The notes beneath the pieces are model-generated. The model did not search any database, had not been told where the DNA came from, and saw only the letters and a program-made list of their open reading frames with translations. The translations under genes and the position numbers were made by a program. A stretch of 64,000 bases of DNA from Pseudomonas sp. JAI120 (GTDB lineage Bacteria; Pseudomonadota; Gammaproteobacteria; Pseudomonadales; Pseudomonadaceae): NCBI RefSeq assembly GCF_014207255.1, contig NZ_JACHCZ010000003.1, positions 370,813 to 434,812 of the forward strand. The letters run 5' to 3'. Shown piece by piece: positions 17,454-26,807 of this stretch (within the stretch, counting starts at the first letter, position 1; each line of letters starts with the position of its first letter).

Positions 17454-17936
17454 ATGAAGAAAATTCGACTGCCGGGCCTGCTGTTCCTGGCACAAGCCAC
17501 CACCGCACTGGCTGGCGAAACGCCGCCCGCCGACGACGACAAAGGCTTCTGGTACGCGCAGACCAGCGTCTATACCCGGCACTTCGCGCCGGACAAAGAC
17601 CACAACAACAACCAGGACCTGATCGGCCTGGAGCGCAATGAGGCATCAGGATTGGTGTATGGCGGGGCGACGTTTCGCAACTCGTTCAGCCAGCGCTCGT
17701 ACTACGCCTACGCAGGCAAGCGCTATGACATGGCCGACTCTGCGGTGTACCTGAAGGTCACAGGCGGGGCGATCCAGGGCTATCGCGGCAAATACCGCGA
17801 CAAGATCCCCCTCAACCGTTTCGGCGTGGCGCCGGTGATCATTCCGTCAGTAGGCACCCATTACGGGCCGGTGGCAGCGGAGTTGGTGCTGCTGGGGTTC
17901 AATGCGGCGATGGTGACGACCGGGGTACGATTCTGA
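17454..17936 (+). CDS. Predicted small outer-membrane beta-barrel protein
   Basis: 160 residues with a signal peptide (MKKIRLPGLLFLAQATTALA, cleaved near 20). The mature protein alternates polar and hydrophobic residues as in transmembrane beta strands (WYAQTSVYTRHF, YYAYAGKRYD, VYLKVTGGAIQGY) and ends in Phe (TTGVRF), the usual outer-membrane sorting signal. Size fits an 8-stranded barrel such as PagP or PagL, but I do not see their catalytic motifs with certainty. Relatives are often labelled sn-glycerol-3-phosphate transporter because they lie near glpT; the sequence does not support that name. A ribosome-binding site TTGAGGT is present. Confidence 0.65.
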   Translation: MKKIRLPGLLFLAQATTALAGETPPADDDKGFWYAQTSVYTRHFAPDKDHNNNQDLIGLERNEASGLVYGGATFRNSFSQRSYYAYAGKRYDMADSAVYLKVTGGAIQGYRGKYRDKIPLNRFGVAPVIIPSVGTHYGPVAAELVLLGFNAAMVTTGVRF

Positions 17937-17970
17937 GCGGGCGCAAGCCCCCTTCCACAGCTCGGTTTCG

Positions 17971-18939
17971 TCAGGGCCGCGGCGCGTAGGCGAATACGTC
18001 GGCGCGCATCTGGTGCGCATCCATGCCGGCGTCGACCAACGCATCCAGCGTGCCGTAGATCATCGCCGGTGAACCGCTGGCGTAGACATGCACCGCCTTG
18101 AGGTCGGCAATGTCTTCGCACACCGCTTCATGCAGCAGGCCGCAGCGCCCCTCCCAACCACACAGGTCGCTGACCACCTTGTGCAGGAACAGGTTGGGCA
18201 GTTGCAGCCATTGGTCCCAGTGCTCGATCTCGTAGAAATCTTCCGGGCGACGCACACCCCAGTACAGGTGCACCGGGTGCTTGAAGCCGGAAGCGCGGCA
18301 ATGCTCGATCAGGCTGTGCATCTGCGCCATGCCGGTGCCGGCAGCGATCAGCACTAATGGCCCGTCCGGCAGCTCGGCCAGGTGGGTGTCGCCAAAGGGC
18401 AGCTCGATGCGCGCCATCTGGTTGCGCTGCAATTGCTCCAGCAAGTTGCGCGCGCTGTCCTCGCGGGCCAGTACATGCAATTCCAGTTCGCGACCGGCGT
18501 GGGGTGCCGACGCCAGGGAAAATGCCGACTTCTCGCCATTCTCCCGCTCGATCATCAGGTATTGCCCGGCGTGGTAACGCACCGCCTTGCCGGCCGGGGC
18601 CCGCAGGCGCACGCGCCACACGTCGCCACCCACTTCCACGCACTCACTCAATTGGCACGACAACTTGCGCAACGGCAACTCTCCCGGCGCCAGCACGCCA
18701 TCCCACAACACAATGCAATCTTCCAGCGGCTCGGCGATGCAGGTGTAGAACTCACCATGATCGCGCACTTCGCCGGCTTGCTGCACCCGGCCTTCCACCA
18801 GCAGTGCGGCGCACACGTGGCACACGCCATTGCGACACGCCTGGGGGCACTCGTAGCCCAGGCGGCGCGCGCCTTCGAGGATTCGCTCGCCGGGTTCCAG
18901 CTCCAGCACGGCGCCGGAAGGTTGCAGGGTTACACGCAT
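17971..18939 (-). CDS. Ferredoxin-fused flavin/NAD(P)H reductase next to ubiD
   Basis: 322 residues: an N-terminal plant-type 2Fe-2S domain (about 1-90, with CRNGVCHVC and the later YTC supplying four cysteines), an FAD domain (about 100-200, YHAGQYLMI and SAFSLASAP) and an NAD domain (GPLVLIAAGTGMAQMHSLIE, HLYWGVRRPEDFY). The layout is that of CDP-6-deoxyhexose reductase and phenol hydroxylase reductases. It is translationally coupled to ubiD (stop and start share a base). In E. coli ubiD is followed by the flavin reductase fre, so a supply of reduced flavin to the UbiX-UbiD system is a reasonable inference. The ATG at 18939 is preferred to the TTG one codon earlier. Confidence 0.8.
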   Translation of the reverse strand: MRVTLQPSGAVLELEPGERILEGARRLGYECPQACRNGVCHVCAALLVEGRVQQAGEVRDHGEFYTCIAEPLEDCIVLWDGVLAPGELPLRKLSCQLSECVEVGGDVWRVRLRAPAGKAVRYHAGQYLMIERENGEKSAFSLASAPHAGRELELHVLAREDSARNLLEQLQRNQMARIELPFGDTHLAELPDGPLVLIAAGTGMAQMHSLIEHCRASGFKHPVHLYWGVRRPEDFYEIEHWDQWLQLPNLFLHKVVSDLCGWEGRCGLLHEAVCEDIADLKAVHVYASGSPAMIYGTLDALVDAGMDAHQMRADVFAYAPRP

Positions 18940-20405
18940 CAATCTATTCCCAATTCTTTCCAGATCGCATCGACACGTGCCGTGACGGCCTCATCCTTGA
19001 CGATCACCCGGCCCCACTCGCGGGTCGTTTCACCCGGCCATTTGTGGGTAGCGTCCAGGCCCATCTTCGAGCCCAGGCCCGACACCGGCGACGCGAAGTC
19101 GAGGTAGTCGATCGGTGTGTTGTCGATCATCACCGTGTCGCGCTTGGGGTCCATGCGCGTGGTGATGGCCCAGATCACATCGTTCCAGTCCCGGGCGTTG
19201 ATGTCGTCGTCGGTGACGATAACGAACTTGGTGTACATGAACTGTCGCAAAAACGACCACACACCCAGCATTACCCGCTTGGCATGGCCCGGGTACGACT
19301 TCTTCATCGTCACGATGGCCATGCGATACGAGCAGCCTTCCGGCGGCAGGTAGAAGTCGGTGATCTCCGGGAATTGCTTCTGCAGGATCGGCACGAACAC
19401 TTCGTTCAGCGCCACACCCAGAATCGCCGGCTCATCTGGCGGACGGCCGGTGTAGGTGCTGTGGTAGATCGGCTTGATCCGATGGGTGATGCGCTCGACG
19501 GTGAACACCGGAAAGCTGTCGACTTCGTTGTAATAGCCGGTGTGGTCGCCGTACGGGCCTTCATCGGCCATCTCGCCTGGATGAATCACGCCTTCGAGGA
19601 TGATTTCAGCGGTGGCCGGTACTTGCAGGTCGTTGCCACGGCACTTCACCAGCTCGGTGCGGTTGCCACGTAACAGGCCGGCGAAGGCATACTCGGACAG
19701 GCTGTCGGGTACAGGGGTCACGGCGCCGAGGATGGTCGCCGGGTCGGCGCCCAGGGCCACGGAGACCGGGAACGGCTTGCCGGGATGCTTCTCGCACCAC
19801 TCACGGAAGTCCAAGGCACCGCCACGGTGGCTCAGCCAACGCATGATCACCTTGTTGCGGCCGATCACTTGCTGGCGGTAGATACCGAGGTTCTGGCGGT
19901 CTTTGTTCGGGCCCTTGGTGACGGTCAGGCCCCAGGTGATCAGCGGGCCGACATCGCCGGGCCAGCAGGTTTGCACGGGGAGCATGGCTAGATCGACGTC
20001 ATCCCCTTCGATGACCACTTCCTGGCATACCGCGTCCTTGACCACCTTGGGTGCCATGGCAATGATCTTGCGGAAGATCGGCAGCTTCGACCAGGCATCC
20101 TTAAGGCCCTTGGGCGGCTCGGGTTCCTTGAGGAACGCCAGCAGCTTGCCGATCTCGCGCAATTCGCTGACCGCCTCGGCGCCCATGCCAAAGGCCACAC
20201 GCTCGGGGGTACCGAACAGGTTGCCGAGCACCGGAATATCAAACCCGGTGGGGTTCTCGAACAGCAGCGCCGGCCCCTTGTTACGCAAGGTGCGGTCGCA
20301 AATCTCAGTCATTTCCAGCACCGGGGAAATCGGCATCTGGATACGTTTCAACTCTCCGCGCTGCTCAAGTTGCTGCACGAAATCCCGAAGATCCTTGAAT
20401 TTCAT
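18939..20405 (-). CDS. ubiD: 4-hydroxy-3-polyprenylbenzoate decarboxylase UbiD
   Basis: 488 residues, matching E. coli UbiD in length and in its start (MKFKDLRDFVQQLEQRGEL). Family segments include RNKGPALLFENPTGFDIPVL, the prFMN/metal region NLGIYRQQVIGRNKVIMRW, and DEGPYGDHTGYYN with the catalytic Glu region. It decarboxylates the polyprenyl-hydroxybenzoate intermediate of ubiquinone synthesis using prenylated FMN. The ATG at 20405 is used; the frame extends only to a GTG four codons upstream. Confidence 0.93.
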   Translation of the reverse strand: MKFKDLRDFVQQLEQRGELKRIQMPISPVLEMTEICDRTLRNKGPALLFENPTGFDIPVLGNLFGTPERVAFGMGAEAVSELREIGKLLAFLKEPEPPKGLKDAWSKLPIFRKIIAMAPKVVKDAVCQEVVIEGDDVDLAMLPVQTCWPGDVGPLITWGLTVTKGPNKDRQNLGIYRQQVIGRNKVIMRWLSHRGGALDFREWCEKHPGKPFPVSVALGADPATILGAVTPVPDSLSEYAFAGLLRGNRTELVKCRGNDLQVPATAEIILEGVIHPGEMADEGPYGDHTGYYNEVDSFPVFTVERITHRIKPIYHSTYTGRPPDEPAILGVALNEVFVPILQKQFPEITDFYLPPEGCSYRMAIVTMKKSYPGHAKRVMLGVWSFLRQFMYTKFVIVTDDDINARDWNDVIWAITTRMDPKRDTVMIDNTPIDYLDFASPVSGLGSKMGLDATHKWPGETTREWGRVIVKDEAVTARVDAIWKELGID

Positions 20406-20508
20406 TAACCATGCCACCCGTAAAATAGGCGTACATCCTACCTGCTCTGAGGGCTGCTGGCAGCTTATCGCGGTGCATTTGGATCGGGAACATGCTTAAA
20501 AAACGCGC

Positions 20509-20539
20509 AAAAAAAAATGGCGCCCCCGAGGGCGCCATT
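20509..20539 (-). terminator. Rho-independent terminator of rho
   Basis: AATGGCGCCC (20516-20525) pairs with GGGCGCCATT (20530-20539) around CCGA. On the minus strand it is followed by a run of U, 24 nt beyond the rho stop codon. It separates rho from ubiD. Confidence 0.85.
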
Positions 20540-20562
20540 CTTTTGGACCTGAAACGTCGTTA

Positions 20563-21822
<1,260 letters not shown>

Positions 21823-22020
21823 ATAGGAATGACGTAATCATTTATGGAGGGGGGGAAATTAAGCTTTTGGCTTAATGAGGCCGCGCCGCAGAGAAGGCGA
21901 CAGGATCGCGTACTAATCGAAAAGGAATGCGTCGGCGACGGCTTGCAGGGGGCAGTGGAGAAACCAGTGCGGGGCCGAATGTACCACCTGAGTTTCGGAG
22001 CGTCTAGCCCTGTTTCACGA
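21823..22020 (-). promoter_or_regulatory. rho 5' leader region with a small hairpin
   Basis: About 200 nt without a gene between rho and the trxA terminator. It holds a perfect 7-bp hairpin ATTAAGC-TTTTG-GCTTAAT at 21858-21876 and a G-rich tract (GGAGGGGGGG, 21846-21855) near the rho start. By analogy with other bacteria it probably carries the rho promoter and an autoregulatory leader; no specific site could be identified. Confidence 0.35.
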
Positions 22021-22049
22021 AAAAGCCCCGCTATTTGCGGGGCTTTTTT
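22021..22049. terminator. Bidirectional rho-independent terminator after trxA
   Basis: AAAAGCCCCGC (22021-22031) pairs perfectly with GCGGGGCTTTT (22037-22047) around TATTT, with U-rich ends in both directions. It ends trxA transcription 9 nt after its stop. Confidence 0.9.
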
Positions 22050-22057
22050 GATGACAC

Positions 22058-22387
22058 TCAGATGTTGGCGTCGAGGAAAGCTTGCAGCTGCGACTTCGAC
22101 AGCGCGCCCACCTTAGTGGCTTCGACGTTGCCGTTCTTGAACAGCATTAGCGTAGGAATACCGCGCACGCCATGCTTGGCCGGGGTTTCCTGATTGTCGT
22201 CGATGTTCAGCTTGGCAATGGTCAGCTTGCCTTCATAGGTGGTTGCAATGTCGTCCAGGACCGGAGCGATCATTTTGCAAGGGCCACACCATTCAGCCCA
22301 GTAGTCAACCAGCACCGGGCCAGCAGCCTTGAGTACTTCGGCCTCAAAGGTCGCGTCGGTGACGTGCTTGATAAGATCGTTGCTCAT
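22058..22387 (-). CDS. trxA: Thioredoxin 1
   Basis: 109 residues with the redox motif WCGPC at residues 33-37 and the cis-proline segment GVRGIPTLMLF. The start at 22387 (MSNDLIKHVTD) gives the standard length; a longer frame upstream has no thioredoxin similarity. General cytoplasmic disulfide reductase. In P. aeruginosa trxA lies directly beside ppx; here about 8.8 kb separates them. Confidence 0.96.
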   Translation of the reverse strand: MSNDLIKHVTDATFEAEVLKAAGPVLVDYWAEWCGPCKMIAPVLDDIATTYEGKLTIAKLNIDDNQETPAKHGVRGIPTLMLFKNGNVEATKVGALSKSQLQAFLDANI

Positions 22388-22508
22388 GGATGTCTCCGGA
22401 TTGTAAGCAAAAAAAACGTTGCCCATCATAGCCGCCCTTCCCCCGTTCAGGAAGCCGCCTCTGATTGAGTCTTCCTATGATGGCGCATGAGTTTGGGTAT
22501 AGCCCAAC

Positions 22509-23204
22509 TCAGGGCGCAACGGGAGTCACGAAGGCAATACCCGTGCGCAACGCCGCATTGCGTACATGCTCCTGCATGGTTTTCTGCGCCGATGCGCTGG
22601 CCCGCCGGGCCAGGGCGCGCAGGATTTTGCGATGCTCCTGCCAGGTTTCCATGGCCCGCTCCGGTCGGATGAACGGTAGTTTCTGACTTTCCAGAAACAC
22701 CTCGGCACTGGCACTCAGGATGCTCACCATCGCCCGGTTACCACTGGCCAACAGGATGCGCTGGTGGAACTCGAAGTCCAGCCGCGCAGCCGCTTCGAAG
22801 TCACTGGCCTTGAGCACCTTGCGCATCGCTTCGACGTTGTCTTCCAGGCTGTCCAGCGCATCGATCGTCAGCGTCACAGCCGCCAAACCCGCCGCAAACC
22901 CTTCCAGTGCGTAACGCAACTGAAAGATTTCGAGCGGCGTGGCCTGGGCGGCAAAAGGCCAGGCAAAGCCCGGTGCGTCCTCCACCGCCTGCACGAACAC
23001 ACCTTTGCCCGGCTGCACACTGACCACCCCCAAAGCGCTCAAGGACGACAGCGCTTCGCGCAGCGACGCCCGGCTGACGCCCAACTGCACCGCCAGGTCG
23101 CGCTGGGACGGCAGTGCATCGCCCGGCCCGAAGCCTTGCTCCTTGATCAGTTTGCGGATGGCCTGCAGGGCCGCCTCCGGTACGGCTTGGGCGATGGAAT
23201 TCAT
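22509..23204 (-). CDS. GntR-family (FadR/VanR subfamily) transcriptional regulator
   Basis: 231 residues. An N-terminal winged helix (AIRKLIKEQGFGPGDALPSQ, LGVSRASLREALSSLSALGV, PGKGVFV) is followed by an all-helical FCD ligand domain. That domain shows Asp and His positions (DFEFHQRILLASGN and TWQEHRKIL) that bind a metal in many family members. It is divergent from an amino-acid ABC importer, so it probably controls that operon in response to the transported compound. The start at 23204 (MNSIAQAVPEAAL) is chosen because the upstream frame lacks family similarity. Confidence 0.85.
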   Translation of the reverse strand: MNSIAQAVPEAALQAIRKLIKEQGFGPGDALPSQRDLAVQLGVSRASLREALSSLSALGVVSVQPGKGVFVQAVEDAPGFAWPFAAQATPLEIFQLRYALEGFAAGLAAVTLTIDALDSLEDNVEAMRKVLKASDFEAAARLDFEFHQRILLASGNRAMVSILSASAEVFLESQKLPFIRPERAMETWQEHRKILRALARRASASAQKTMQEHVRNAALRTGIAFVTPVAP

Positions 23205-23459
23205 AAAAAACTCAAGATTTGCGTCAACAGAGCGGCTAGTTGTAAAGCTATTCGGGGGCCGCGGCAAGCCACGCCCCAAAGGGGCTCGCGGAGTTTTACC
23301 GACGCTCGAAAAGGGTGCGAAAACGCGCAGCACTGTTCAGACCAGTAAGACCACTGAACCTCAACAAACTCGAGCCTCACAGACAATCCGAGCAGTACTG
23401 GCATGGGCTATGCACTGAGCAAATCCAGAAAATTCCTTCGCCCTTCTCGGAGAGTTGCC
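23205..23459. promoter_or_regulatory. Divergent control region between the GntR gene and ABC importer
   Basis: 255 bp shared by two divergent units. It contains an interrupted palindrome GTTCAG-N13-CTGAAC (23335-23359) with an inner ACCAGTAAGACCA, which somewhat resembles the TGGT...ACCA pattern of FadR-type operators. A G/C-rich imperfect hairpin lies around 23255-23292. No gene is seen. Confidence 0.4.
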
Positions 23460-24245
23460 ATGACCAAGCGCTTCAGCGCCCTGCTCACTGCCCTGTTTGC
23501 CAGCCTGATGCTGAGCCAGGCACCCGCCCAGGCCAACGGTCTGGACGATATCGTCGCCCGTGGCACCCTCAAGGTCGCCGTGCCCCAGGACTTCCCGCCG
23601 TTCGGCTCGGTCGGCCCCGACATGAAGCCCCGTGGTCTGGACATCGACACCGCCAAGCTGCTGGCCGACCAACTTAAGGTCAAGCTGGAGCTGACCCCGG
23701 TCAACAGCACCAACCGCATCCCGTTCCTCACCACCGGCAAGGTCGACCTGGTGATCTCCAGCCTGGGCAAGAACCCCGAGCGTGAAAAGGTCATCGACTT
23801 CTCCAAGGCCTACGCACCGTTCTATCTGGCCGTGTTCGGCCCGCCTGATGCCGCCATCAGCAGCACCGACGACCTCAAGGGCAAGACCATCAGCGTGACC
23901 CGTGGAGCCATCGAAGACATCGAGCTGACCGCTGTAGCGCCGAAGGAAGCCACTATCAAGCGCTTCGAAGACAACAACTCCACCATCGCCGCCTACCTGG
24001 CCGGCCAGGTCGACCTGATCGCCAGCGGCAACGTGGTGATGGTGGCAATCAGCGAACGCAACCCGAAACGCGTGCCAGCGTTGAAAGTGAAGCTCAAGGA
24101 CTCGCCGGTGTACGTGGGCGTGAACAAGAACGAGCCAGCGCTTCTGGAGAAGGTCAACCAGATCCTGGTCGCGGCCAAGGCTGACGGCAGCCTGGAAAAG
24201 AACGCGATGCAGTGGCTCAAAGAACCATTGCCTGCTGATCTCTGA
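23460..24245 (+). CDS. Amino-acid ABC transporter periplasmic binding protein
   Basis: 261 residues with a signal peptide (about 1-25, cleavage after AQA). It belongs to the type-3 solute-binding family: GTLKVAVPQDFPPFGSVGPD, GLDIDTAKLLADQL and DLVISSLGKNPEREKVIDFS are the ligand-cleft segments. First gene of a four-gene polar-amino-acid importer. The start at 23460 (MTKRFSALL) supplies the signal peptide. The ligand cannot be read from the sequence. Confidence 0.88.
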   Translation: MTKRFSALLTALFASLMLSQAPAQANGLDDIVARGTLKVAVPQDFPPFGSVGPDMKPRGLDIDTAKLLADQLKVKLELTPVNSTNRIPFLTTGKVDLVISSLGKNPEREKVIDFSKAYAPFYLAVFGPPDAAISSTDDLKGKTISVTRGAIEDIELTAVAPKEATIKRFEDNNSTIAAYLAGQVDLIASGNVVMVAISERNPKRVPALKVKLKDSPVYVGVNKNEPALLEKVNQILVAAKADGSLEKNAMQWLKEPLPADL

Positions 24246-24259
24246 AGCGGAGCTGATTG

Positions 24260-24928
24260 ATGGCCTATCAATTCGACTTTGTGCCGGTGCTGGCCAATAC
24301 CGACCTACTGTTGCGCGGCGCGCTGTTCACCCTTGAGCTGACTGCCATCGGCGCAATCCTGGGCGTCGCCCTGGGCACTGTCGGCGCCGTGGTGCGGGCG
24401 TGGAAGATCCAGCCATTTGCCTGGTTCTTCGGTGTGTATGTCGAGTTGATCCGCAACACACCGTTCCTGGTGCAGTTGTTCTTCATCTTCTTCGGCCTGC
24501 CTTCCCTGGGATTGAAAATTACCGAGTGGCAAGCAGCCGTATTGGCGATGGTGATCAACCTGGGAGCCTACTCCACGGAGATCATCCGCGCCGGTATCCA
24601 GGCCATCCCACGTGGGCAACTGGAAGCCGCCGCTGCGCTGGCGATGACGCGCTTCGAAGCGTTTCGCCATGTGGTGCTGCTGCCGGCGCTGGGCAAGGTG
24701 TGGCCGGCCCTGAGCAGCCAGATCATCATCGTGATGCTCGGTTCGGCGGTGTGTTCGCAGATCGCCACCGAGGAGCTGAGCTTTGCCGCCAACTTTATCC
24801 AGTCGCGCAATTTCCGCGCGTTCGAAACCTATGCCCTGACCACCCTGGTGTACCTGTGCATGGCGTTGATGATTCGCCAGCTGCTCAACTGGATCGGCCG
24901 CCGCTTTGTGATGAGGAACAGCCGATGA
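24260..24928 (+). CDS. Amino-acid ABC transporter permease (HisM/GlnP type), first
   Basis: 222 residues with about five membrane spans and the permease EAA motif QLEAAAALAMTRFEAFRHVV. ELIRNTPFLVQLFFIFFGLP is the typical polar-amino-acid permease signature. The ATG at 24260 is preferred to the TTG just before it. Its stop overlaps the ATG of the second permease (ATGA), as expected for a heterodimer. Confidence 0.9.
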   Translation: MAYQFDFVPVLANTDLLLRGALFTLELTAIGAILGVALGTVGAVVRAWKIQPFAWFFGVYVELIRNTPFLVQLFFIFFGLPSLGLKITEWQAAVLAMVINLGAYSTEIIRAGIQAIPRGQLEAAAALAMTRFEAFRHVVLLPALGKVWPALSSQIIIVMLGSAVCSQIATEELSFAANFIQSRNFRAFETYALTTLVYLCMALMIRQLLNWIGRRFVMRNSR

Positions 24929-25575
24929 GTGATTTTTCCTTCTGGGACATCGTGCGCAACCTGCTTACGGGCCTGCAGTGGACGCTGTTGCTGTCGCTCG
25001 TGGCGTTTATCGGCGGCGGCCTGATCGGCTTGCTGGTGATGACCCTGCGCATCAGCCGCAAGGCATTCGCGCGCAATGTTGCGCGCACCTATATCGAACT
25101 GTTCCAGGGCACACCGTTGTTGATGCAGCTGTTCCTGGTTTTTTTCGGCATTGCCCTGCTCGGCGTGGATATTTCGCCCTGGCTGGCGGCCGCGATCGCC
25201 TTGACGCTGTTTACCAGCGCCTACCTCGCCGAAATCTGGCGCGGCTGCGTCGACTCCATCGCCCACGGCCAGTGGGAAGCATCGGCCAGCCTGGCGTTGA
25301 ATCCGCTTGAACAACTGCGCTACGTGATCCTGCCCCAAGCCCTGCGTATTGCAGTGGCGCCCACCGTTGGGTTCTCGGTGCAAGTGGTCAAAGGCACCGC
25401 TGTCACTTCAATCATCGGTTTTACCGAACTGACCAAGACCGGCGGCATGCTCGCCAACGCCACCTTCGAGCCCTTTATGGTCTACGGCCTGGTGGCCCTC
25501 GGTTACTTCCTGCTCTGCTACCCCTTGTCCCTCAGTGCGCGCTACCTGGAAAGGAGACTGCATGCCTCTGCTTAG
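24925..25575 (+). CDS. Amino-acid ABC transporter permease (HisQ/GlnP type), second
   Basis: 216 residues, partner of the preceding permease. It carries the signature YIELFQGTPLLMQLFLVFFG and the EAA loop GQWEASASLALNPLEQLRYV. The start is fixed by the ATGA overlap at 24925. Its end overlaps the ATPase gene by 14 nt. Confidence 0.9.
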   Translation: MSDFSFWDIVRNLLTGLQWTLLLSLVAFIGGGLIGLLVMTLRISRKAFARNVARTYIELFQGTPLLMQLFLVFFGIALLGVDISPWLAAAIALTLFTSAYLAEIWRGCVDSIAHGQWEASASLALNPLEQLRYVILPQALRIAVAPTVGFSVQVVKGTAVTSIIGFTELTKTGGMLANATFEPFMVYGLVALGYFLLCYPLSLSARYLERRLHASA

Positions 25576-26299
25576 AATTTCCGCTCTGCATAAGTATTAC
25601 GGCGATCACCACGTCCTCAAGGGCATCGACCTGACCGTTGAAGAAGGCCAGGTGGTGGCAATCATCGGCCGCAGCGGCTCGGGCAAGTCCACCTTGCTGC
25701 GCACCCTCAATGGCCTGGAGTCGATCAATGACGGCGTGATCGAAGTCGATGGTGAATACCTCGATGCGGCCCGGGCCGACCTGCGCAGCCTGCGGCAGAA
25801 AGTCGGCATGGTGTTCCAACAGTTCAACCTGTTCCCGCACCTGACGGTGGGTGAAAACGTCATGCTTGCACCACAGGTCGTGCAGAAAGTGCCCAAGGCC
25901 AAGGCGGCCCAACTGGCCAGGCAGATGCTCGAGCGCGTGGGGCTGGGCGAGAAATTCGACGCTTTCCCCGATCGCCTGTCCGGCGGCCAGCAACAGCGGG
26001 TTGCCATCGCCCGCGCCCTGGCCATGTCGCCCAAGGTGCTGCTGTGCGATGAAATCACCTCGGCCCTGGACCCGGAGCTGGTCAATGAAGTGCTCAGCGT
26101 GGTGCGCCAACTGGCCAAGGACGGCATGACCCTGATCATGGTCACCCACGAAATGCGATTCGCCCGGGAAGTCGGCGACAAGCTGGTGTTCATGCACCAA
26201 GGCAAGGTGCACGAAGTCGGCGATCCCAAGGTACTGTTCGCCAACCCGCAAACCCCCGAGTTCGCCAACTTCATCGGCTCAGTGGAACAGCCGGACTGA
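25562..26299 (+). CDS. Amino-acid ABC transporter ATP-binding protein (GlnQ/HisP type)
   Basis: 245 residues with Walker A GRSGSGKST, the Q-loop GMVFQQFNLFPHLT, the signature LSGGQQQRVAIARAL and Walker B VLLCDEITSALDP. All catalytic motifs are intact. It ends the importer operon and overlaps by 29 nt, tail to tail, with the terminal gene of the fimbrial operon on the other strand. Confidence 0.93.
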   Translation: MPLLRISALHKYYGDHHVLKGIDLTVEEGQVVAIIGRSGSGKSTLLRTLNGLESINDGVIEVDGEYLDAARADLRSLRQKVGMVFQQFNLFPHLTVGENVMLAPQVVQKVPKAKAAQLARQMLERVGLGEKFDAFPDRLSGGQQQRVAIARALAMSPKVLLCDEITSALDPELVNEVLSVVRQLAKDGMTLIMVTHEMRFAREVGDKLVFMHQGKVHEVGDPKVLFANPQTPEFANFIGSVEQPD

Positions 26300-26807
26300 C
26301 CAGTTCGAAACTGCCGCGCCCCTCCAGCACCACTTGATTGCTGACTTGCAGGGCGTTGGCGGGCAGGTCGGTGTCGACTTCAACCTGGGCAGTCAATCGC
26401 TTTCCCACCGCCCGAGCGACCAGGACCTGGCCCGGCAATAACTGCCCGTCGAACGCCTTACCCGGAAGGTGGGCCTGCGCCCATTCGACGGCACGCCCAT
26501 CCACCTGGGCGTGCTTGAGAGTCAGGCTGAATCGCCCATGACGCCCAAACCGATAACCTTGCCCGTCGGCCACGCCGGTAAATCGCAACGCGATAGCTGC
26601 CGGCTCTGCGCACAGTACGTTCAGGTGCACCCTGCGCGTACCCAGCGCGATTGAACGGCTCTCGACAAGCGCCTCCCTGCGAATGACGCCATAGTCGATA
26701 TACGCCTGGCTGACGGACAGCTGGCAGTTTTCGGCGCGAACTCCACCGGCCATCGACAGCGTGCAGAGTACTGCGAAAAAACCCGCGATTTTCAGCTTAA
26801 CGACCAT
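26271..26807 (-). CDS. Small fimbrial subunit at the end of the chaperone-usher operon
   Basis: 178 residues with a signal peptide (MVVKLKIAGFFAVLCTLSMA, cleavage near 25). The mature part opens AENCQLSVSQAYIDYG, resembling the first strand of chaperone-usher subunits, and has a second Cys in LNVLCAEP for the usual disulfide. The C-terminus FELVSPAVPLSR deviates from the classic penultimate Tyr. It may be the tip or anchor subunit. Its start overlaps the usher end by 11 nt. Confidence 0.65.
   Translation of the reverse strand: MVVKLKIAGFFAVLCTLSMAGGVRAENCQLSVSQAYIDYGVIRREALVESRSIALGTRRVHLNVLCAEPAAIALRFTGVADGQGYRFGRHGRFSLTLKHAQVDGRAVEWAQAHLPGKAFDGQLLPGQVLVARAVGKRLTAQVEVDTDLPANALQVSNQVVLEGRGSFELVSPAVPLSR

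Noticed and set aside
24400..25575. 391-codon reading of the two permease genes as one protein
   Set aside because: Its first half is out of frame with the true first permease; the second permease starts at 24925 with an ATGA overlap.
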